Of a stretch of DNA of 64,000 nucleotides, positions 59,707 to 64,000 are shown piece after piece. The position numbers and the translations under genes were made by a program. The stretch's first letter is position 1. Each line of letters starts with the position of its first letter. Source of the stretch: a bacterium (lineage in GTDB: Bacteria > Gemmatimonadota > Gemmatimonadetes > Longimicrobiales > RSA9); contig QGVH01000014.1 in the NCBI GenBank assembly GCA_003242735.1, positions 1-64,000 on the forward strand, given 5' to 3'. A model generated the notes under the pieces. The model did no database searches. It was not told the origin of the DNA and saw only the letters and a program-made list of their open reading frames with translations.

Positions 59707-60594
59707 ATGAGATTCCTGCGGAAGGGCTGGACGGCCGCGCTGATGCTGGCGATCGCGACCCCGGTCGCGGCGCAGGAGCACGAGGTCGCCCGGCGCACGT
59801 TCACGTTCATCGGCAACGACCTGACGATCGAGGTGGTGGGGCAGTCGCCCGGCAGACTGCACCTCGTGCGTGGCCAGCCCGGGTTGATCGAGGTGGCCGC
59901 CCGCACGACGGACGGCATCGCCGGCTTCGGCCTCACGGGCGACGCCCGTGACCGGCTCAAGCTGACGGCGGTCGGCGCGCAGCGCGTGACGTACCTCGTC
60001 GTGGTGCCGTCCGACCTGCGCGTGCGCGTCGTACTGCCGGAACAGCCGGTGGCCGAGGTCTTCGGCTCGCTCGACCAGGCGGCGACGTATAGCTGGCGCG
60101 GCGCCGCGGAGCCGCCGGCCCCCGGGCCCTCGCCGGCTCCGCCGCCGCCCGACGGGGTCTCGCCCGCCCGCTTCGTGGACGAAGGGCTCTACGTGTCCTA
60201 CGCCCGGCTCCGGGCGCCCGGCACGGTCTGGATCCCGCAGGCGGGGACGCTGCGGCGGATCGCCGTGCGCTGGGAGGGGAGGGAGTTCCGCGTCGCGGGC
60301 GACACGGGGGTCGGCGTGCTGGAGCGCGGCAGCAGCGCGCTCGAGCTCGAGGTGGCCGGCGTGAGCGAGCTCGTGCTCGACATCCCGGCGGCGACGCGAG
60401 ACTTCGTGCTCCGCGTGGGCGACTCGCCCGCGCTGGTCGTGAAGGATGGACAGGCGACGGTGCTGTGCAGTCCGGTCATTGACCAGACCCTCGACGGCGG
60501 CCGCCGCCGCTGGTTCACGTTCACGCCGGAGAACGGCAGGCTCGCCTGCCGCAGCGGCAGACCTGCTGGGAGCACCATGCGCAGCGCGGACTGA
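59707..60594 (+). CDS. Exported protein of unknown function
   Basis: A 295-residue protein with a signal peptide ending TPVAAQEH. The mature part is beta-rich: a first half with RRTFTFIGNDLTIEVVGQSP and VTYLVVVPSDLRVRVVLPEQ, a proline-rich linker (about 135-155), and a second half with LYVSYARLRAPGTVWIPQAG and WFTFTPENGRLAC with two Cys. No family recognised. ATG at 59707 follows GGAGGCAGCC. It is followed by a terminator-like hairpin. Confidence 0.75.
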   Translation: MRFLRKGWTAALMLAIATPVAAQEHEVARRTFTFIGNDLTIEVVGQSPGRLHLVRGQPGLIEVAARTTDGIAGFGLTGDARDRLKLTAVGAQRVTYLVVVPSDLRVRVVLPEQPVAEVFGSLDQAATYSWRGAAEPPAPGPSPAPPPPDGVSPARFVDEGLYVSYARLRAPGTVWIPQAGTLRRIAVRWEGREFRVAGDTGVGVLERGSSALELEVAGVSELVLDIPAATRDFVLRVGDSPALVVKDGQATVLCSPVIDQTLDGGRRRWFTFTPENGRLACRSGRPAGSTMRSAD

Positions 60595-60629
60595 CCGCGG
60601 CCCGCTCGCTGCAAGCAGATGGCATCGGG

Positions 60630-60663
60630 GCCCCGCCGACGGCGCCGCCGTCGGCGGGGCTTT
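60630..60663 (+). terminator. Terminator-like hairpin
   Basis: GCCCCGCCGACGGC (60630-60643) pairs exactly with GCCGTCGGCGGGGC (60647-60660) around a GCC loop, then TTT. The stem is strong but the T run is only three bases. Confidence 0.7.
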
Positions 60664-60691
60664 GACGACCCAACGCCTCGGGAGGTGGTCC

Positions 60692-60940
60692 ATGAGACCG
60701 CGGGTGCGACCGCCGGAGTGGGTGCTCGAGGAGATGTACAAGACGGGTCGCCGCTGGATGGCCGCGCGCGCCCGGCAGCGGCGCGCAGGCAACTCCTTCG
60801 GCGAGGCGACGGCGGGCGACAACCCGCCGGCGTACATGGACGCGCGCGGATCCGAGCGCGCGGCAGCGGATGCGGACAGGCTGCGCCGTCGCTTCGAGGA
60901 GCTCGCCGAGGAGTTCATCGAGCGGGTCGAGCGGGAGTAG
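60692..60940 (+). CDS. Small acidic/basic helical protein of unknown function
   Basis: An 82-residue protein: MRPRVRPPEWVLEEMYKTGR, then RWMAARARQRRAGNSFGEAT, then a predicted amphipathic helix DADRLRRRFEELAEEFIERV at the end. No signal or membrane helix. The ATG follows GGAGGTGG. The C-terminal helix looks like a short coiled coil. No family recognised. Confidence 0.62.
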   Translation: MRPRVRPPEWVLEEMYKTGRRWMAARARQRRAGNSFGEATAGDNPPAYMDARGSERAAADADRLRRRFEELAEEFIERVERE

Positions 60941-61079
60941 GCGCTCGGCCGATCCGCCGCGCGGCGCCGGGGCGCGGCGCGCACGCCCGCGACGGTGGCG
61001 GGTCCGGCCTGCGGCCCGTAGATTCGGCGCCGCGAGCCGACACCAGGGACCGGGACCGCCGCCAGCGGAGGCAACCAGC

Positions 61080-62201
61080 ATGCGCGCCCGTCTCGCCCTC
61101 GCCTTCGTCCTCGTCGCAGCCGCCGCCCTGCCCCACGCGGCGCAGGCGCAGGCCCCGGCCGAGCGCGTCATCGCGATCCGCGCGGGCCGGCTCTTCGATC
61201 CCGCCACGGGGCGGGTCACCGACAACGCGATCATCCTCGTGCGTGGCGAACGCGTCGCTGCGGTGGGTACCGACGTGGACATCCCGAGCGGCGCCGAGGT
61301 GATCGACCTGGCCGGGCACACCGTGCTGCCCGGCCTCATCGACACCCACACCCACCTGGACGGCGACCCCAGCGGCGGATACCGCGACCACCGGCTGCAC
61401 GAGTGGCCCGGCTACGCCGCCATCGTCGGCGTCAAGAACGCGCGCATCACGCTGCTGGCCGGCTTCACCACCGTCCGCAACGTCGGCTCCGACGAGTGGG
61501 CCGACATCGCGCTCCGCGACGCGATCGAAAACGGCCTGGTGCCAGGCCCGCGCATCGTCGCGGCCGGCTTCGCCATCGGCAGCACCGGCGGGCACTGCGA
61601 CACCAACGGCTACCGCCCGGACCGCTACCCGCGCCGCGGCGTCGAGCAGGGGATCGCCAACGGCGTGGACGAGGCGATGGCCGCGGTCCGGCACCAGATC
61701 AAGTACGGCGCCGACGTCATCAAGATCTGCGCGACCGGGGGCGTGCTCTCGGCCGGCGACGCCGTCGGCGCCCAGCAGCTCACCGAGGAAGAGATGCGGG
61801 CGATCGTCCGCGCGGCCTCCATGGCGGGCCGGAAGGTCGCCGCGCACGCCCATGGCACCGAGGGGATCAAAGCCGCCGTCCGCGCCGGCGTCGACATCGC
61901 CTTCGGCACCGACGCCGGCGTCTTCCCCCACGGCGAGAACGCCGAGGAGTTCGTCCTCATGGTCCGGGGCGGGATGACCCCCGCCCAGGCGATCCGGAGC
62001 GCCACCGTGGACGCCGCCCGACTCCTGGGGCGGGAGGCCGAGCTGGGCCGCATCGCGCCGGGCCACGACGCGGACATCGTGGCGGTGCGGGGCGACCCGC
62101 TGGCGGACGTCTCGCTGCTGCGCCGGGTGGCGTTCGTGATGAAGGGCGGCGTGGTGTACAAGCGGGCTGGACACGAGGTCCAAGTTGCGTTCGTACAATA
62201 A
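61080..62201 (+). CDS. Amidohydrolase (imidazolonepropionase-like) with an internal deletion
   Basis: A 373-residue exported protein (signal ending AAQAQAP). It has the amidohydrolase marks LPGLIDTHTHLDGDP (HxH), TTVRNVGSDEWADIALRDAI, YGADVIKICATGGVLS (Lys) and HAHGTEG, then TDAGVFPHGENAEEF and the C-terminal strand DIVAVRGDPLADVSLLRRV. But GIKAAVRAGVD is followed at once by IAFGTDAG. Family members have about 60-70 residues here, including the SIEHG metal-site histidine. The gene thus seems to lack that stretch in frame, and the enzyme may be inactive or altered. ATG at 61080 follows AGCGGAGG. Confidence 0.86.
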   Translation: MRARLALAFVLVAAAALPHAAQAQAPAERVIAIRAGRLFDPATGRVTDNAIILVRGERVAAVGTDVDIPSGAEVIDLAGHTVLPGLIDTHTHLDGDPSGGYRDHRLHEWPGYAAIVGVKNARITLLAGFTTVRNVGSDEWADIALRDAIENGLVPGPRIVAAGFAIGSTGGHCDTNGYRPDRYPRRGVEQGIANGVDEAMAAVRHQIKYGADVIKICATGGVLSAGDAVGAQQLTEEEMRAIVRAASMAGRKVAAHAHGTEGIKAAVRAGVDIAFGTDAGVFPHGENAEEFVLMVRGGMTPAQAIRSATVDAARLLGREAELGRIAPGHDADIVAVRGDPLADVSLLRRVAFVMKGGVVYKRAGHEVQVAFVQ

Positions 62202-62255
62202 GATACGGCGTTGAAACATCTGTTGGAAAGGCCCGAATCCGGGCGCCCGGACCCC

Positions 62256-62284
62256 TTGAGCCGAGAGCCCGTTTTGTGTATGTT
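62256..62284 (+). promoter_or_regulatory. Promoter upstream of the second ECF sigma gene
   Basis: TTGAGC (62256-62261) and TATGTT (62279-62284) with a 17-base spacer, in a locally AT-richer stretch. The gene starts at 62417, so the leader is about 125 bases. Confidence 0.6.
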
Positions 62285-62416
62285 AGGGGGCACAGGAAAA
62301 GGACCGAGCAGGGTGGTCTACGACCCTGATTCGATCATTTGGGCCGTAACTCGGCGGCCGGCGGGGGGCTCCCGGCGCGGTTCGGGGGGCCCCCGTGCCT
62401 TTCCGAAAGGAGATCA

Positions 62417-63061
62417 ATGGCCACGACGACCGTGAAGCGGAAGCGGCGGGCGCCGCAGCACGTCGAGGTGCCGGAGCTCAAGCTGGCGGAGGCGACGGAC
62501 GGCGAGCTGGTGGCTGCGCACCTGGGCGGTCACCCGGGCGCGTTCACGGAGCTGTATGACCGCTACCGTGACAAGCTGGTCCAGTTCATTGCGCGGAAGA
62601 CGGGTGATCGCGATCGGGCGGAGGACCTGGTGCAGGAGGCGTTCATCCGGGTGACGCGGCACCTGCACCGGTTCGACCAGTCGAAGAAGTTCTCGACCTG
62701 GATCTACACGATCTGCTCGAACCTGGCGAAGAACGAGCTTCGGAACCGCTCGCGGAACCCGCTGGTGTTGTTCCAGAAGCTGACGACGCACTGGGAGCCT
62801 GAGCATCGGCCGCTCCAGTTCGAGGACTCCTCGTTGCGACCCGACAGTCTGTACCGGAAGCGGTACCTCCAGGAGATCGTCGAGAAGACGGTCGAGGAGC
62901 TGCCGGAGCACCACCGTCTGGTGTTCAAGCTGCGGGAGCTGGAGGGCAAGAGCTACGAGGAGATCGCGGAGATCACGGGCGTGAACCTGGGGACGGTGAA
63001 GAGCCGGTTGCACCGGGCGCGCACGAGCTTCGCCGAGCGGATCGAGCCGCTGCTGAACTGA
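62417..63061 (+). CDS. ECF-family RNA polymerase sigma factor
   Basis: A 214-residue sigma factor. A basic N-terminal tail (KRKRRAPQHVEV) precedes region 2 (about 30-105): FTELYDRYRDKLVQFIARKT, DRAEDLVQEAFIRVTRHLHR, FSTWIYTICSNLAKNELRNR. Region 4 (about 150-210) has VEELPEHHRLVFKLRELEGK and the HTH ITGVNLGTVKSRLHRARTSF. No anti-sigma gene lies next to it, unlike the first sigma gene. ATG at 62417 follows AAGGAG; the target regulon is unknown. Confidence 0.93.
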   Translation: MATTTVKRKRRAPQHVEVPELKLAEATDGELVAAHLGGHPGAFTELYDRYRDKLVQFIARKTGDRDRAEDLVQEAFIRVTRHLHRFDQSKKFSTWIYTICSNLAKNELRNRSRNPLVLFQKLTTHWEPEHRPLQFEDSSLRPDSLYRKRYLQEIVEKTVEELPEHHRLVFKLRELEGKSYEEIAEITGVNLGTVKSRLHRARTSFAERIEPLLN

Positions 63062-63089
63062 GGGCGGTCGAGGGAGAGGCGAAACCGGG

Positions 63090-63119
63090 GCCGGTCCCGT
63101 GTGGGGGCCGGCTTTTTTT
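63090..63119 (+). terminator. Rho-independent terminator of the sigma gene
   Basis: GCCGGTCCC (63090-63098) and GGGGGCCGGC (63103-63112) form a stem with one wobble, followed by a run of seven T (63113-63119). Confidence 0.88.
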
Positions 63120-63308
63120 CTCGTTCCGGGTGGCCGCGGGCCGTGCGTTCCGGTCCCGTGCACGTCGTGAGCGTGGACGACGAGGGCGGCGCCCCCGTGT
63201 GCGGGTGTGCCGCGATTTGACGGGCGGGGCCGCCGGCCCGCATTCTCGTATGCCGTACGCGTGCTGGTGCACGTGAACGTTTCACGCGAACACCATGGGG
63301 AGGAGCGT

Positions 63309-63740
63309 ATGCCGGTACGGTCTGCGACGGCGGAGTGGTCGGGGACGTTGAGGGAGGGGCAGGGCAAGATGCGGATGCAGAGCGGGGCGTACGAGGGGCC
63401 GTACTCGTTCGCGTCGCGCTTCGAGGAAGGGCAGGGCACGAACCCGGAGGAGCTGCTCGCGGCGGCGCACGCGGGTTGCTTCTCGATGGCGCTCTCGGCG
63501 GGGCTGTCGCGTGCCGGGCTCCAACCGGAGCGGATCGAGACGACGGCCAAGGTGCACCTGGAGAAGGCGGGGGACGGTTTCGCGATCACGCGGGTCGAGC
63601 TGGCGACGCAGGGGCGGGTTCCGGGGATCGACGAGGCGACGTTCCGCGAGTACGCCGAGGCGGCGAAGCAGAATTGTCCGGTGTCGAAGCTGTTTGCGGG
63701 GGCGGAGATCCAGCTGACGGAAGTGAGTCTGATCTCCTGA
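63309..63740 (+). CDS. OsmC-family peroxiredoxin-like protein
   Basis: A 143-residue protein. The start VRSATAEWSGTLREGQGKMR, then GTNPEELLAAAHAGCFSMAL with the first redox Cys and KQNCPVSKLFAG with the second, defines the OsmC family (thiol peroxidases for organic hydroperoxides). ATG at 63309 follows GAGGAGCG with close spacing. A single gene followed by its own terminator. Confidence 0.95.
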   Translation: MPVRSATAEWSGTLREGQGKMRMQSGAYEGPYSFASRFEEGQGTNPEELLAAAHAGCFSMALSAGLSRAGLQPERIETTAKVHLEKAGDGFAITRVELATQGRVPGIDEATFREYAEAAKQNCPVSKLFAGAEIQLTEVSLIS

Positions 63741-63762
63741 CCCCGCTCTCCGGGGTGAGGGA

Positions 63763-63801
63763 GACGGACGTGCACGGTCGGCGTGCGCGTCCGTCTTTTT
63801 T
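63763..63801 (+). terminator. Rho-independent terminator of the OsmC gene
   Basis: GACGGACGTGCAC (63763-63775) pairs with GTGCGCGTCCGTC (63783-63795) with one wobble pair, followed by six T (63796-63801). It also lies just past the stop of the leftward gene. Confidence 0.92.
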
Positions 63802-63804
63802 CGT

Positions 63805-64000
63805 TCAGGGTGTGAGGGTCGGCCGTCCGGCGGCGTTGGCGACGTGGCGGCCCAGGGCGAGGCCGAACTCGGCGTAGCGTTGGAGGCCGGCCCAGGGGAA
63901 GTCGGGCTGCCACTCGTCGCCGGGCTGGTGGTAGCGGTCCCAGCGCTCGAAGAGCTGCTGTTCTTCTTCCGGTGAGAGCCCCTCCCAGTCGCGCCCGGGG
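63805..64000 (-). CDS. C-terminal end of a probable M28-family peptidase (partial)
   Basis: The last 65 residues: GRDWEGLSPEEEQQLFERWD, then RYHQPGDEWQPDFPWAGLQR and FGLALGRHVANAAGRPTLTP before TGA at 63805-63807. The run DEW.PDF...G..RYA.F.LALGR.VANA is the usual C-terminus of exported M28 metallopeptidases in this phylum. The catalytic part lies outside the window. Confidence 0.68.
   Translation of the reverse strand, partial: PGRDWEGLSPEEEQQLFERWDRYHQPGDEWQPDFPWAGLQRYAEFGLALGRHVANAAGRPTLTP

Overview
The window is about 70% GC and densely coded. Most of the DNA is chromosomal housekeeping plus accessory envelope functions. I place it in a Gemmatimonadota-like bacterium. The reasons are the many lipoproteins, the duplicated 6-bladed beta-propeller lipoproteins, a remnant of a MacB/FtsX-type permease of the acidobacterial duplicated kind, a PIG-L deacetylase paired with a sodium:solute symporter, and TonB-dependent receptors with a carboxypeptidase-regulatory N-terminus. 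This placement comes from protein style, not from an rRNA gene. I saw no rRNA, tRNA, CRISPR array, insertion sequence or phage gene.

Layout. 1-6 kb: the 5' end of gyrA (leftward), an ECF sigma/zinc anti-sigma pair, a TPR protein, a DUF72 protein, a JAMM-like lipoprotein and two tandem beta-propeller lipoproteins, the first frameshifted. 6-14 kb (leftward): a PIG-L deacetylase / 53-residue membrane protein / symporter operon, a long gene-free stretch with a 26-bp tandem repeat and strong palindromes, then an anion-transporter/uridine-kinase operon. 14-24 kb: an FKBP isomerase, a decayed ABC permease, an aconitase-type enzyme with its swivel domain fused at the N-terminus, an acyltransferase-like membrane protein, a PfkB kinase and a beta-barrel/cupredoxin fusion. 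24-31 kb: a large Ig-like lipoprotein preceded by a deleted copy of itself, an M1 peptidase lipoprotein and a HAD phosphatase. 31-38 kb: a degenerate receiver protein, an FmdB zinc ribbon, a DtxR/MntR regulator, a TonB receptor/TlpA-DsbD lipoprotein operon with a DtxR-type box in its promoter, and an M19 dipeptidase. 38-45 kb: glutaminyl cyclase, a DUF6941-like protein, an HtrA-type lipoprotein protease, and a MacA-like adaptor with two MacB-like permeases but no ATPase. 45-51 kb: a YggX-like protein, a histone-H1-like protein, a patatin/beta-barrel protein in an operon with YdbS/YdbT-like PH-domain proteins, and a cold-shock protein. 51-54 kb: a paaA-paaD-paaB-paaC operon followed by a separate zinc-ribbon gene that looks like the detached C-terminus of PaaD, with a TetR/PaaR-type operator. 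54-64 kb: a class A penicillin-binding protein, a saccharopine-dehydrogenase-like enzyme, several exported proteins, an amidohydrolase with an internal deletion, a second ECF sigma factor, an OsmC protein and the end of an M28-like peptidase.

The most coherent units are the metal-linked TonB/TlpA/MntR locus (32.5-36.6 kb), the phenylacetyl-CoA epoxidase operon (51.6-54.3 kb) and the patatin-barrel/PH-domain operon (45.4-49.6 kb). Four apparent frameshifts and two deletion derivatives are also present. They may be real decay or assembly error, and raw reads would tell.
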